Part shown: positions 12,671 to 25,361 of the stretch, in pieces
Layout of the letters: every line of letters begins with the position of its first letter
How positions within the stretch are numbered: the stretch's first letter is position 1
NCBI GenBank assembly: GCA_000711775.1
Contig: ARYC01001240.1
Location: 1-64,000, forward strand
Source: Oxytricha trifallax
Lineage: Eukaryota > Ciliophora > Spirotrichea > Sporadotrichida > Oxytrichidae
DNA length: 64,000 nucleotides
Direction: 5' to 3'
Translations under genes and position numbers: made by a program
Notes under the pieces: generated by a model
What the model saw: only the letters and a program-made list of their open reading frames with translations
Database searches by the model: none
Told to the model about the DNA's origin: nothing

Positions 12671-13189
12671 ATGAGAGCGAGTAAAAGATATTTTAACGAT
12701 ATTTTAAGAGATGAGCATTGAAATGTAAGTACATGCAAGCAAGCATGTAAGATCGTGAATAATATAACTTTGCTAATTTAATTGGAGTTTCTTCTTTAAG
12801 CTTTGTATAGTATATAAAGCAACGTAACTTTTTAATATATTATGAATCTATGAAAGATTCTAAACGAAAGATTTACTTTAAGTTAAGGTCAATATATGAA
12901 AATAACTTAGAATATTTAATTAGCTAGGGACAAGAAAAACTACCCCGCAACATGATTGACGGCTACCTTACAAAAATTAAAGTGAGAATATATTCATTGT
13001 GACTGGATGGTAGATGATATACTTATTTTCGCAAGTTAATTCATTTTAGCGAATAAATTAATGAAACTATCATTTATATTAGGATTTTATCCATCCATAT
13101 AAAGGGATAGGAGAATCGCTTATAAGATCTCAAAAATTAATTAAATGAACTTAAAAAGAATAATAATATTTATAATAATTGAACAGAGG

Positions 13190-13865
13190 AAAAATTTTAT
13201 CCTTAGTAAGCATCAGCTTTGCTAATGCCCACTCAAATTACTTGGGAGATGTATATGGAAGATGAGTTGGGAGAGTGAATTATTAATGAAAACCTTTCTT
13301 GGAATAATACGGGGTTTTGTGCTACTAATGGTCCTAGGAAAGCTACTATTGTTTTTTAGGGCCTGTTTGCTAGTAATACAATTCATCTCGACTTACGGAT
13401 ACTTGGGTCGATTGCTTGAAGGCATCATGCTGTGGAGGATTTAGCTATGATTCGATATCATCTCTTGATATATAACATATGAAAGTGGTTGTAAAGAATG
13501 AAGATTGCTCTGGTATCCCAAATGTAGAAAGGAATTTCAATTACACTGATTGCAGTGTAGCCTCTCTGATTGTTCTAATGGTGAAACTGACATTGGCTTC
13601 ACATGCTAGATTGGAAACAACTTCGCTGTTCAGCTGATGAAGAAGAGCAAACTGCTTTGAGCCACACTCCTTGTAAAACTAGATATGATAATTTTGATCC
13701 AGTCTGCTGGGAATAATGTTCAATAACAATACAAGTATGCGGAACTATTTGTATTAAAGGTGCAAATGATAGAGCTTACAAAGTGAAGAATAGAGTGAGC
13801 CATGTTGTTAACATTGCTGTTGATGATGCAATTGCAGCTGCTACTAGAAGTTAAGTTGCCTTCTA
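13190..13865 (+). pseudogene. Cys-rich coding region with frame changes
   Basis: A GC-richer island encodes Cys-rich pieces in successive frames: CLKASCCGGFSYDS and KNEDCSGIPNVERNFNYTDC, then CSLSDCSNGETDIGFTCQIG, then DNFDPVCWEQCSITIQVCG and NDRAYKVKNRVSHVVN. The pieces follow each other without gaps, so this is one coding region broken by single-base shifts. Spaced Cys residues suggest a secreted or surface protein, a very common type in hypotrichs. I cannot name the fold. A TAG and a TAA lie at Gln positions inside it. Confidence 0.5.
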
Positions 13866-13869
13866 ATCC

Positions 13870-14760
13870 TATCGAAATTTTTAAACTTAATCTTTAGAAA
13901 TTTTAACACTACTTTTGCGTTTCTTCTAATGGGGTTTCACTTTCTATCATTTAATTCATTGCTTATCATTTTTATCGATTAAGCATTATCTGTATAAGTA
14001 CTAAACGTTGTTCGTAGAAGACTCATATTCTTATTTGACCATTACAATTATTTTATTTTATTTTGATTAATCTTTCGATAATTCCTTAAAAATTACTCTT
14101 GGGATTTTATATATTTTTATATATATTTAAACAATCAAATTTTGCTAATTAAACTGTTCCAGTTTGTCGATAAACCATAATTAAGAATGAAAAAAATAAA
14201 TTTATAAACATTTAATGGAATTAATCATGCAAAACATTATAATTTTTAAAATATGAAGTTATATTCAATGACATATTGTAAGTAAATAGCAGAGAAGCTA
14301 AATCAATCAATCAATCAATCAATGATAAGATCCATTAATTACAGTAATTACACAAAAATAGAATCATAATATAAAATAAATACAAGGTTAATTATTTTAT
14401 TTAAATTTTGATGATATTCTTTCTTAGCAGGAAAAAGAGTCATGTGACAATAAATTCAGAGATAATATTTACAAATAAATATAATTAGATTAATTCATAC
14501 TTATATTATACTTATTTTGTTGAAAGTATATTTATTTTTATTCAATATTTTTATTAAATCATAATAAGAAAATGTTGTCTTTTTTACTCATTCAGTTTAT
14601 GAGGAGATAAAATCTCCTATTTTAAATTAAGCATTAAATCTAGAAAAAAAGCGTCAAAGGCTACTTTGGATAAAAAACAGTAAAAATTTATTTAAAAAAT
14701 GTATAAACTTGCTCAAATTTGCAAGAACTTAAAGTAATAAAATAAAAAGACATTTATGAA
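13870..14760. other. AT-rich spacer with short AATC repeat
   Basis: No gene seen. About five tandem AATC units lie near 14302-14323. Confidence 0.5.
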
Positions 14761-14763
14761 AAA

Positions 14764-16310
14764 AATGAGTTCATAAATATGACAATATAGACTGATGATT
14801 TAGTCAATAGATTACAAGAAAGTTTAAATAAAAATTGAGAATTGAATAATTCAACTATAGCATTTGACAATTTTCTTGATGGTTCTGAGAATAATATGCT
14901 TAATACAAGTAAACAACATATTGATAAATAAATTCAGAATAATGTACTCATATTTTATAATATAAAATATCTTATGAATGGAATAGAATATCCCGATCAC
15001 AATAAGTAACCCAGGGAAATTTAAGAATATAAATAAAGCAACAAAAAAAGTTTATAAAAATAGAGCAGAATCAAAGGCATGAGTAAACCAAGAAATATTA
15101 ACTCGTTAGACATTCAAAATGATTATCAATTTATTCTATCGAATGAAAAACAAGGCTTTTCAAAATTAGTGCTTATAACTGCTAATTTTAAAACTATAAA
15201 TGTTAGAAATCATAGAAGATGTATTAAACGGCATGAAACTTGTCTTGTTAAAAGAGAAACTAGGTTTCAAAACTCAGGCTATAAACAATAATTTTAAAAT
15301 GATATACCTGAGGGAAGTGAAATGATAATAAATTTTCATAGAAAGATGAAAAGTTCAATAATTTTTAGAAGATTGAATTAAGAGGAGATAAGTTAAGAAT
15401 ATCAGATTCCAGGGACAAATTTAGAATAAGAATAAACATGAGAAATGAAAATAAGTCTCCTCTGCTATAATGAAACTAAAAGATTTTAATGTCATATAAA
15501 ATCAGTGTAATCAAGTACCATAAGGAGCAACTTTTGTAAAATTTACCATATCAAAATATTATTAACCACTTGACTCGAAAAGTTAGATAATTTAAAACGA
15601 GAAATGTTTAAATTAATTTAATTAAATGAATCAGATATCACTTTTAAGTAATTATAAAAAGAGACATTTTTAATAATATAATCATACTTATTTAATCCAT
15701 CTTATAAGAAGTATACTCCTGGATGTTATTTTTAGGAAGAATTCGAAGATCTTTAATCTTAAATAAGTGAAATATTTTACTAGCTTTTTGCATCATTGAT
15801 ATAATGCAATTTAAAGGGTAGAAAATCTCTAAAAATCAATTAATAATAGCAATAGAAAAGATAGCAAAGTATTAGGGCCTGCAGTAGAATGCCTTGATAA
15901 GCTCTAAATTTTTAATAGCTCCAAAAATCCTTAAGTAAAAAGCGAGTTATTATCAGGAGACTTAAAATGGAATAATGCGAATTTTAATTGGTGTGAATGA
16001 CCTACATTCGAACACTTTACCCTATTTGGCTTAGGTTGCACTTGATTAAAAATTATCATCTCAATAAAAATAGAGCCTAAAAGATGAAGAACTAATTATC
16101 AATAAGGTACTTTTGAATGTAAAAAACTCATTTAAAGCCATGTTTGTTAATGAAAACTTAAGTACAAATAGGTAATTATAAAATAATTAGCAAGGAGATA
16201 ATAAATTTAATATTATTGAAAATTGATTAGTATAAGAGAGAAGCAAAAGAAAAGTACTTCAAGCAGCATAATAAAGCTTAAATGTAAAAATTACAGATAT
16301 AATAATAAAA
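14764..16310 (+). CDS. Long split gene of unknown family
   Basis: The best frame runs from before 14764, through one TGA at 14836, to TGA at 15439: 200 codons open after the internal TGA, with many TAA/TAG codons as Gln. It includes STIAFDNFLDGSENNMLNTS and ITANFKTINVRNHRRCIKRH. Further pieces in other frames follow without a gap (NQCNQVPQGATFVKFTISK; YFQEEFEDLQSQISEIFYQL; KVLGPAVECLDKLQIFNSSK; LLSGDLKWNNANFNW), suggesting one protein of about 500 residues with several frame changes. Composition is hydrophilic and Asn/Gln/Lys-rich. I do not recognise a family. It ends just before a MITE. Confidence 0.5.
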
Positions 16311-16358
16311 AATCACAAAAATCACTCTTAAATGAAGCTTTTTATGCAATTATTCATT

Positions 16359-16603
16359 TAATACTCCATAGATAAATTAAGATACGAGGATAGGAATTAA
16401 GAACAATTAAAATAATTATTGGCTAAAATTAAATGTAATTAGACTAAAATCAAATTACTCACTTTGATTGGATTATTTTATAATCGAGCCAATAGTTTTA
16501 ATAATTAGCCTATACATTATAATTATACGCCAATAATAATTAAGCTTCAATTTAATTGTTCTTAACGCCAATCTTCGTGTCTTAATTGATCTATAGGGTT
16601 TTA
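16359..16603. mobile_element. MITE copy A, imperfect terminal inverted repeats
   Basis: The left end (CCATAGATAAATTAAGATACG) and the right end (CTTAATTGATCTATAGGGTTTTA) are imperfect reverse complements. The right end matches the right end of the MITE nested in the Merlin element at 45 kb, as does the interior motif CCAATAGTTTTAATAATTAG. It is about 245 bp with no coding capacity. TA flanks are possible. This copy is more diverged than the 45-kb one. Confidence 0.65.
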
Positions 16604-17118
16604 TATATTTCTATAATTACTTTATGGAAAGTTAATATTAAAAACTGTTTCATATATTAAAACGAGATTTTAATGGATTTTAAATTAAAATAAATACATT
16701 CTATTGAAATAGTTTTTCGACTTAAAGTTTGATCTGGTTGTATTATTAAATGGAAGTATTTAAAATATTATTTTCAGGATAAGTTCAAGAACACTCTTTA
16801 GAACAATGTATCATATATGAACATGAGAAGTGTTTCTAAAGATTAATAATGGTTTATTTATGTAGTGAACTTTAAAATTCAAAGAGTCGGATGGCTAAAG
16901 ATCATAAGATTGTAAAACATTTAATAATGAAATATTTCAATTCATAAATCTTTAAAGCATGACAAAGTATTGGAGAATTTTTTAAAGTACTATAGAAAAT
17001 GAGATTCTTTAATTCAATAAAAAAGAGGCATTATTTAAGATTAAAAATTGGAAAATAGCAAAATTTTCAGTTAGGTCCAGTAGCCTCTCCAATAAAAAAC
17101 TTCTAATGTAGTCTAATT

Positions 17119-17492
17119 GAAGCCTCTACTTATATCTTAAACATATCTCAGGTCTAGGAAAGGAAGCTGACATACTTAGTTTAGCTCAGCCTGCTGGGCC
17201 TATGACTGATTAAGATCGAATTGATGGAACTCACCCTAAAATCTTAACTAATGAAAAGATAGAGTTGATAAATACCTTATTTATGCAGACGAAATTTGAC
17301 TATGGCCTTTCCTTTTATTTTAAGTGTCATTCTGGGAAGTATCATAGCAAAACTATTATAAAAGGAATGATTGATGTTTTGTAGAATTAAATTATTCGTG
17401 TATTGTTTGTATATAAATTTATAATTAAGGATTCACTTTCAAAAGTTCCTAGCAATCAAGTAGCAAAAATTTTTTATTCAAAAATCTTTTGA
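17119..17492 (+). CDS. ORF of unknown family ending at foldback 3
   Basis: There are 123 open codons, with LGKEADILSLAQPAGPMTDQ, ILTNEKIELINTLFMQTKFD and FKCHSGKYHSKTIIKGMIDV; the frame ends at TGA 13 bases before foldback 3. An upstream piece in another frame (LGPVASPIKNFQCSLIEAST) probably belongs to the same protein. Residue composition is balanced and GC is above background. No motif identifies it. The abrupt end at the foldback suggests the inverted repeat sits within or beside the gene. Confidence 0.45.
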
Positions 17493-17504
17493 GATATATG
17501 CGTT

Positions 17505-17934
17505 AAAAACATATTAAAGTAATAATAAATTCAAAAATGTGAAAATTAAATTAATTATAATTAATTAAATTAGTGGCAGTTAACTTCATCAAAACCTAGA
17601 CAATATAATACTTGTTCGATAGAAAATTAAATATTAGCATAACTTTACAATTGCTTGTTTTAATTTATCGCATCTTTGTAATGAGATTAATTAACAATAA
17701 TTTTGGGTGATTTTTTTTATTTATTCTAGTTCCAAAATTATTGTTAATTAATCTCATTACAAAGATGCGATAAATTAAAACAAGCAATTGTAAAGTTATG
17801 CTAATATTTAATTTTCTATCGAACAAGTATTATATTGTCTTAGGTTTTGATGAAGTTAACTGCCACTAATTTAATTAATTATAATTAATTTAATTTTCAC
17901 ATTTTTGAATTTATTATTACTTTAATATGTTTTT
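17505..17934. repeat. Foldback 3: inverted repeat, arms about 205 bp, loop about 25 bp
   Basis: Arms at 17505-17708 and 17733-17934 are near-perfect reverse complements around a short T-rich loop. Coding sequence lies immediately on both sides, as would be expected of an insertion or IES inside a gene region. Confidence 0.9.
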
Positions 17935-17937
17935 ATT

Positions 17938-19150
17938 GAACTTAGATTCAATCAACCAAGTTTCGAGCAAGAAGCTAAGAGCATGAAATTTTAAATTAAA
18001 GCTTTTAATATAGGGTAAATGTTAGAATTCAAACCAAATATAAGACTAAAATTTCAACCCTTCCCTAAAAATACTAATAAAAATTATTATAAGCTTGCTA
18101 TAATTATTCCCGAATTCCTAATAAATCAATAGATTTAATTATTGTTTAATGTTTAATTTAAGATTCTTATTCAAATCTTACCTTTGAATGACTTTTACGG
18201 CAGTTACGACATAAAAGAAATGTAGGAAAGTAAGTCTAAATCATTAGGGATGATCAGTCAATTTTTCAAAGAAAACATTAATTATGAGTACGTTAGGCTT
18301 TCCTCATTAAAGAATTCTGTAAGAGAGAAATTATTGTTTTATTTCGCTTAGATGTCTTTCTAAACTTCTTGGATTCATATTACTCCAATACTAGGTTTTA
18401 TATTGACAATTTATCAAATTATAATCACAGTTGATAACATCTTCACGATTTTTTATGCTTTACAAGTTTGTATTTTTGAATCACCATATACATTTGAGTG
18501 ATCGCTCAGATAATCCTCTAAAATTGCATAAGTGGGGTTTGCTTGAAGATAACTCTGATTTTGATAGAGGTAAGTAACTGACATTCCTTAAAGATATCTC
18601 ATTTTTTTGCGAAATTAACTCATTTTTTAAAGAACTGAGGGCAGACTTCAATGGAGATTAATATTTCTCAAATATAAACTAAAATGTTGACAAATTATAC
18701 ATTCACTTTAGATTTTATCTGATCTAAGTGCTCTTCCCACCTATATTTATCATTCTGATTGGAACTGTGTGTTGTTGTTTACTTTGCAAGTCGGTAGATG
18801 TAAATCATGATCGATTCATTCAGACTACGGCCGGAATTATTAATGGCGTCGTTTAAAAAAGGAATTTTAAATATCAACAGATCAACTATCTTTATTATAT
18901 TGTTTATTTATTTAATAAGCTAATTGTAATGTTAGTTGTAAATTTTAACATGAATTTAGAATTATTAATATGGAGATGCATTTGAAATATCCTTAATTTT
19001 TAAGCTCTTCGCTTTTATATTTATAACCGCCAAAATTTCTTTGTTCTTCTCTGCCTTTATCAAGTAGAATTTCAATTCTTTGAATTATCTAATTTTAGAA
19101 TGGCGCTCTAAAAGTGTGTTCAATTTTAAAATTGTTCTAATTTAGATTTA
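17938..19150 (+). CDS. Multi-pass membrane protein gene, split, unknown family
   Basis: The first frame (187 codons to TGA at 18499) contains FNQPSFEQEAKSMKFQIKAF and a hydrophobic stretch HITPILGFILTIYQIIITVD. The second frame (to TGA at 18983) contains KLHKWGLLEDNSDFDRGKQL, a membrane segment VLFPPIFIILIGTVCCCLLC and INYLYYIVYLFNKLIVMLVV. A third frame adds SLIFKLFAFIFITAKISLFF. Together they give at least four membrane spans with a hydrophilic, partly acidic middle. The arrangement resembles C-terminal membrane regions of large hypotrich surface proteins, but that is a weak resemblance. Frame changes lie near 18480 and 18985. Confidence 0.5.
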
Positions 19151-19379
19151 CAATTAAAATTTATAACTCTAATTATCATAAATCTTTGTTTGGTAAGAAA
19201 TTCCAAATGTGATAAAAATAATAAATTCTATATTCATAAATATAGAGGGCTTAAAAAATACATCACATTTCGGTATAAGAGAAGACAATACTTCAAAAGA
19301 ATTAAAGCGAGGCTTTGGAGTAATTATTAAAATTTTTTGCAGTAAGTGAGTTGTAGAAATATATAATATTCATGAATCA

Positions 19380-20560
19380 TTCATATTTTAATAATCATGG
19401 TAAGAATCAAATAAAAAATTATAAAAATAATAATTGATGAATGAAAGTAAAAATGATAATAATTAGTAATATATATATTTTTGCTCATTCCTATTTATCA
19501 TTTTAACATTTCAATTGTTTGATAACTATCAGTGATATTTAAATGATAATTAAAGTTTAAAATATATAGTAATAAGTTAGGTAATATTTACATAAATTGA
19601 AAGTTAATTTTCAATAATTTCTGTTCTTTTTTTATTCTGATCTTGAATCATGAATTGTAATAAATTTATTTAGTTAAGACGTTTATATTAAAATATGGTA
19701 TATATCAAGTAACGATAATCAGAATTATTAGAAATGTCCTTAAATTTTTAATTTTCAAACTAATATTTTAATATACTATTGATTAAATTAATGTGATTGA
19801 ACAAATATAAATTAACTAATAAGATAATTATATCGTTTTTAATGAAAATAATGTTTAACTAAAGTGGGCAAAAGCAGAAAAAGTTTGCAACTTATGCCCC
19901 ACTTTTCCAAACTTATAGTAACTATAGGTTAAGTATCGATTATTGATTATGAAATTAATAACATTTAAATGAATAATACAGTCATTTATTTATTTTTACA
20001 AATTTGAATATTCAAAAAAATCTTGATAAATCCTTAAAACATAAATAACTTTAAGCGGGAATTTGATCCTGCCACAAAGGAATAATTTCAATTTGTGGTA
20101 TATATTTATATAAACTAAAATAAAAACAGTCTATGCAATTAAAAAATTCGCATTTAATAAATATATTAAACAACTAATTGAAAAAGCAAATCCTTGCACT
20201 AAAGAATCTTTAATGGTGAAATATAACATTTATTTTTGATTAAATTAATATAAATGTCTAAAGTGTTTTATAAATAAACAAGAATTAGTTCAAATTAGTT
20301 TATAGACTATCGGGTAAAATAGCGACTTGATTCTTATGGACTCATCGAATAGAACACTGTAAAGATCGATTTAATTGGAAAAGGGCAAATCAATTAAACC
20401 TTTATTTTTTTATTTATATTAAATATTATCTAACTTACAAGTCATTTTGTTTTAGTAATTAGATATCGTAAGTTTTCATCTTGCTAGATCTTACAACTCT
20501 TTATGCATATGCATACTATTTAAGGTTTCTAGTTAAGAATTATAATCTAATATATCAAGT
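19380..20560. other. AT-rich spacer
   Basis: No gene recognised. A small imperfect hairpin with AAAGTGGG / CCCCACTTT stems lies near 19861-19910. Confidence 0.5.
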
Positions 20561-20562
20561 GT

Positions 20563-20740
20563 GATTACTGGACTCTGTATATTTGCATCCGCAGACCAAT
20601 CGCTAAAAGTCCAGAAAACATCGGGCCTAGGCCATAATTAGCTGGATTTATGGCAATTGTATCTATTATCTCAAATTGTTTGCTAATTTACTTCTCATCT
20701 CTCACTCTTAAATCTTGGCTAGTCAAAACTTTTTAATGGA
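20563..20740 (+). pseudogene. Membrane protein fragment, anoctamin-like
   Basis: The plus strand encodes YICIRRPIAKSPENIGPR followed by a membrane span GFMAIVSIISNCLLIYFSS. Anoctamin (TMEM16) proteins have an R-x-P, E-x-IG motif followed by a span with an Asn in this position, so this may be a segment of that family. Only about 55 residues are present, bounded by AT-rich sequence, as for a single macronuclear-destined segment. The family call rests on one motif. Confidence 0.35.
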
Positions 20741-20915
20741 ATTAATGAAATAGCCTTTAAAATTTTTTCCTAAAACATCAATACTATACAAATCTTTTTT
20801 CTTTTGTTTTTTCTATTATTGATTTTATCTTAAGTGAAAATAGAAATCTTTTTATTATGGATTATAGTAACACTTAAGCATTTCATAGTGTAAGTAACTT
20901 GAATTGTAACAATAA

Positions 20916-21560
20916 ATGGAATTCAAGGATGGGTCCAAAAAGGATTCAAAAAAGTTAGGACAGTTCAGGATAAAATCTAATTTAGGAGAACGATTTAGAG
21001 ACGGGAACGATTAAATTGAAATTAAGTAAGAATATAGCGCACTTACCAACAAATATAATACTATCCTGTCTAAAATTAATTAGAAAGAGTTTTTATTAAT
21101 TTAAGATTATACATCTATTTTTTTATTATAAACATTGTCGGAAAATTTAAAAACTCAGAAATTTAATTTAATAAGCCATTTTCCCCTAAAAAAATATATA
21201 AAATTCTCTGAATTGAGCAAGAACAAAGATAGAAGAAATAAGGAGGAGTAATCAAAAGCCTCTAAATTATAATGTCAAAAAATCTTTTAGTTAAAGTATA
21301 TCTTATTTGAATTTCAATGAGATTATTATATGAAACAGATAGAGGAAGGAAAATACAAATAAAAGACAGTAGAGAAACTGGGACTTGTAGAATTCCTTAG
21401 CATTTACTAATAAGAATGGTTTTGTAAACAAAGAATAGAGCTACTTGAGTAAACTTTAAAATGAAATTGAAACAAAGATTAACGAACCAAATATTCAATT
21501 ACTTGAAAGAGATATATTCTGAAGAAGAATCTCAAAGTCGAATTTAACCAAGAAAGTTAA
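20916..21560 (+). CDS. Coiled-coil-like ORF, unknown family
   Basis: The first frame is 134 codons from ATG to TGA at 21318: MEFKDGSKKDSKKLGQFRI then EYSALTNKYNTILSKINQKE, with a dozen in-frame TAA/TAG. A second piece continues (QIEEGKYKQKTVEKLGLVEF, CKQRIELLEQTLK, then NEIETKINEPNIQLLERDIF). The Lys/Glu/Gln-rich helical character points to a coiled coil. The hydrophilic start after AT-rich DNA is a credible gene start. Function unknown. Confidence 0.5.
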
Positions 21561-21689
21561 TAGATTTTACTACAGTTAAAGTAGTTGACTATTGCCAAAT
21601 TATAATGCAAAAATTGCTATGATCATTTCTGCCCAACTTGTTAGAACGATATTATTAATTAAGTTAATCACATAATATCTATTCATACT

Positions 21690-21990
21690 TTGAACTTACC
21701 TTTAGAGCTCTCAACTAAGTTAAGAAAATTATGCTTTATAAAAAAATTTCAAGTAAAAGCATCAATAGTTCACTTTGTTTTCCACCTTCAGAATAGGTTG
21801 AGCAAACAATGTAATATGTGCCCAAACGACTTTAGTTTTCACCAATCTGCAAGAAATTTTAGTATTTCAACTTTACCCTTGATCCCGCTAATGGACTATT
21901 TTTATACATTAAACACCATTATCTTTCCTTAAGATCGTAGTGCAGAGACTTAAATTATATTGAATCACATGATAAGATTGAAATTCAAGC
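21690..21990 (+). CDS. Possible coding segment, unknown
   Basis: A moderately GC-rich stretch has two overlapping open plus-strand readings. The more protein-like one uses TAG/TAA as Gln: CFPPSEQVEQTMQYVPKRLQ, then KKFQYFNFTLDPANGLFLYI, ending at TGA near 21998. No family recognised and the frame choice is uncertain. Confidence 0.3.
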
Positions 21991-22628
21991 ACTTTTTTGA
22001 ATAAGCAATAGGATTTGCTTACATATACTAAAACTAAAGTACTTTAGGCGAAGCATACAAGGTCATTTGTAAATTAGCAAGCCCCATAAAATGAGAAAAT
22101 TATTGATGGGGTGTTGCTATCTATGAATCGTACTGCACATTATTTATTCAGATATAAAGGAAACTAATTTTTATATTTAATATAATATAAATCAAACTAA
22201 ATTCTATTTTTATAATACTTGGGAAATATATCCAATCTTAAATCATTCTAAATTAATTATACTTGACTTTCGCCAATTTTGCAACAAGATTGAGAATTCT
22301 TAAATATTTCTTTGGCTTTTATTAATGGATGAAAAAGGAGGAAACTTAATATTTTGAGCATATTTCAAACAGATAGTAGCTAAAATAATTTTATTCAAAG
22401 AAAAGGTTTGATTTACTTACGATATAAAAAAAATACTTCTATATTTGGAAAAGCATAATCTAAAGTTAAACAATTATCATTATATTAAAATAATTTCATT
22501 ATTAATCTATTTAATGTTACCTAGTCTTAAAATTAAATTTACCTCTGTTTCACCGAGATTCTTTTTTATTTAAAGATATTAAAAACATTATTGTATAATA
22601 ATATCATTAAAAGAGCTAATTTCTATTT

Positions 22629-22961
22629 TCATTTAAAACCTATGGGAGACCGTAAATAACTTTAGTACATTGACTTATCATTGAGTTTCATTAAAAATGC
22701 TATTGTGTAAAATGAATGAATAATTACAATATTCATCCATTTAATTAAATTGATAAAATAATCAAAATTAACCCATCTATACAGTTGTTCAACTTCACGA
22801 CTTAAAAGTGATAAACATAACAAAGCAAAAAGCAAAGAAATTAACAAGACATTAATTAGATAACCTTGAGTTAGATCGTCTTTTTAGGGTAGACTTAGGT
22901 CCTAATCTGTAGCTTGTTTAATATTTAGCTTCAAGTTTTTTCTAGACTGCTTCTTGCAAAT
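22629..22961 (-). CDS. Small membrane-protein ORF or gene segment
   Basis: There are 110 open codons on the minus strand: a hydrophilic start (KKQSRKNLKLNIKQATDQDL, DDLTQGY) followed by a strong membrane span (LINVLLISLLFALLCLSLLS), a Trp/Tyr-containing loop and a weaker span (NIVIIHSFYTIAFLM). There is no clear Met at the start, so it may be one segment of a longer protein. No family recognised. Confidence 0.4.
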
Positions 22962-22969
22962 TCACACAT

Positions 22970-23790
22970 GTAACTTGAGATGTATTTGCGAAATATGTTT
23001 TCGCTTTTTTAAAAATATATTACCACTGATTTTTAAGAATAAAGTATATGCTGTTTAATTAAATCAATTTCACTAAAGATAATCATGAATATAACTGCTT
23101 AAAATCAATTATTATTGATGTAATGAATTTAATTTAAGAAATCAAATATTTATTCAATATAATTAGTTGCAGTAAATTTTGCAAATTGAGACTTATGCAA
23201 GAGAGAATTAAAATTTAGCTAGATTGAACAATTGCGGTATTATTTTATTTCATCAAATTTGCAAGAGGGAAAGTTTAATTAATTTTAGAAGTATTTAATA
23301 ATTAAGCTCAATCTCTTCACCGTTATTTGCAATCCAAACTGGCAAGATTAAAAAAATATATTAAATTCAAATTTACATAAATTATAATTATTTTTCAGTA
23401 TTCTTGGTAATATATGGGTCTTCAAGCAAAGCTTAGAAGTTAATTTTTAAATTGGGATCCTGATAACCCAAGAAACTTTTTCCTTATTCTACTAAATTGT
23501 TAATTAATATTTATAATCCTCAATAGCTTGATTAAAAATTCAATATTTTTATAATTTTTTAATAGTAGCCAAAATTATTTGATGGAATTTCTGTCGATAT
23601 GCTTTAAAAATAATCACCAAAACCACTAGAAGATTGTTTTATTGATATGATTATTTCTATTACTATTTGTAGTATTTATCGCCACCTAATACATCCATTT
23701 AATCATTTAATATAAATAAATCGATTACATTTCAAGTATAATATAAAAAATTAATAGAGTGACACCACTTAAGGATTTATATTCAAAATT
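22970..23790. other. AT-rich spacer
   Basis: I see no gene, repeat or RNA here. Confidence 0.5.
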
Positions 23791-23793
23791 AAT

Positions 23794-24741
23794 ATGTTAA
23801 ATTCGCTGCAAAAATATAATTCTAATAATTATTATTCTAATAAGGAGCTTAGTTTGGGGTTGATTATAGCCGTCACTGAAGATACTATCAAAATCAATTA
23901 TGTTATTAATGGGTGCAGCATAACTATTCTCGCTTGCTTTCTTCTTCTTTAATTTCTCATTTCTCAAGTTATTCACTCTAGTTGCTTCCAGTTAAACTTT
24001 GTTAGTGCTTGTGGTCGTGAAAAAAGGAAGTTAAAATTCATTTGGAATTAAGCCATAGACTATCTGGAATATAGGGCTGCCAAAAAGTCAATCTTTAGCC
24101 AGTTTTTGTAGATAAAATTCAAATCAAAGGCCTTCAAAGAACTATATTTTAAATCTAAAAGAAGTTAGGCTAGATCGAAATACATTTTCAACTAGGACTA
24201 GAAAAAGTAAAATTAGCCTGAGCTAGCATGCATTACTACTGCTGTAGTAGAAAAAGCTTAACTGTAAGCTACTAGAGTGATTGCATCCGTTGTTATAATT
24301 TCTACTGTCATTGTTATTGGAATTCTTTTAGTCATCATCATCGAAAATAGATCTTTAGGTGGCATCAACAGTAATGTTCTCATCTCCCTTGAAATGGATT
24401 GGTTGGAAATTACTACTATACCAGTGTTATATTTCCTATAAAACAATTGCAAGAACTCTCAGCAGTATCTCAACATTCACGAGAGTAGCATAGATTTAAA
24501 TTAAGTCCAAGACTTTATGCTGGAATCCTTTCGTTCTGATTTTCTGCTTAAAGAGATCTTAGAGAGTTTAGTAAATAACTTTGTCGCTACGCTCACCCTA
24601 TTTATTGCTGTTATTGATTATTATCTCATGTACATCAATGATTAAATCTTCATCAACTACCATTTGATTTCTATCAGGATCTGCAGAAGTACAATTAACC
24701 AACATTTCTCCAAATTCACCACAAGCCAGATGCCTATTTGA
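23794..24741 (+). CDS. 315-codon ORF, predicted membrane protein; antisense ORF also open
   Basis: An uninterrupted frame runs from ATG to TGA with many TAA/TAG as Gln. It contains a hydrophobic stretch ILACFLLLQFLISQVIHSSC, a basic region (AAKKSIFSQFLQIKFKSKAF), then QATRVIASVVIISTVIVIGI continuing into a long membrane span, and a third weak span near residues 255-270. The ATR-plus-long-span arrangement resembles membrane regions of large hypotrich Cys-rich surface proteins; this is an impression only. The opposite strand is also open from about 24830 to 24124 and gives an equally protein-like reading (LACGEFGEMLVNCTSADPDR, then DEDLIIDVHEIIINNSNKQG). One of the two is a shadow and I cannot settle which. 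GC is well above the flanks, so coding on one strand is likely. Confidence 0.5.
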
Positions 24742-24749
24742 ACCATACC

Positions 24750-25360
24750 AATTTTGTTAAGGTTATTTTTTATAGCATAATAAGCCTTGATTGTTGTTAC
24801 TGATGGAGATCTGGTGCTGTGGCAATGAATGTGATTAGTTAAAAAAATAAACTCTTCTTTTGCATGATCCTCAGAAAGAGTGAGGACTATGATTAAAGTA
24901 TATATGTGCCTTATCTTAATGGGTGCATAAATAAAAATTTACTATAAAATTTTTATAATTTAAAATAAATTCAAATTTTGCATTCAAGTTATAATTAATT
25001 AACACTATGTCTATTGATTAAATATTTGATTGATAGGTCATTTTATACAATGGATATAATACATTTTTGTTAATAATCATTCACGATTTTTAATACTATC
25101 TGTAATAGAAGTTTATTTATTTTCACAGTGTTGCAATCATTGTTAACCACTTACTGTGGAGCTTATAAAACAATAAATCTGACATTTTCTCTCATTTCAT
25201 TAAGAATTAGAGAAATTACTTAAGTATTACTAAAGAATGAGTAAATAATCAAAATAGGAAAATAAAATTTATTTACTATTACTAAATTAAAATATTATTT
25301 TGTTTGCTAATTATGCTAAAGTGAATAAATGAACTGTATTGTAAATAAAAAGTATTGTTA
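24750..25360. other. AT-rich spacer
   Basis: Up to about 24900 the minus strand reads EDHAKEEFIFLTNHIHCHST and may extend the antisense candidate. The rest shows nothing. Confidence 0.4.
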
Positions 25361-25361
25361 A

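Noticed and set aside
19861-19910. Hairpin AAAGTGGG / CCCCACTTT as a terminator or RNA
   Set aside because: Imperfect, isolated and without a neighbouring gene.
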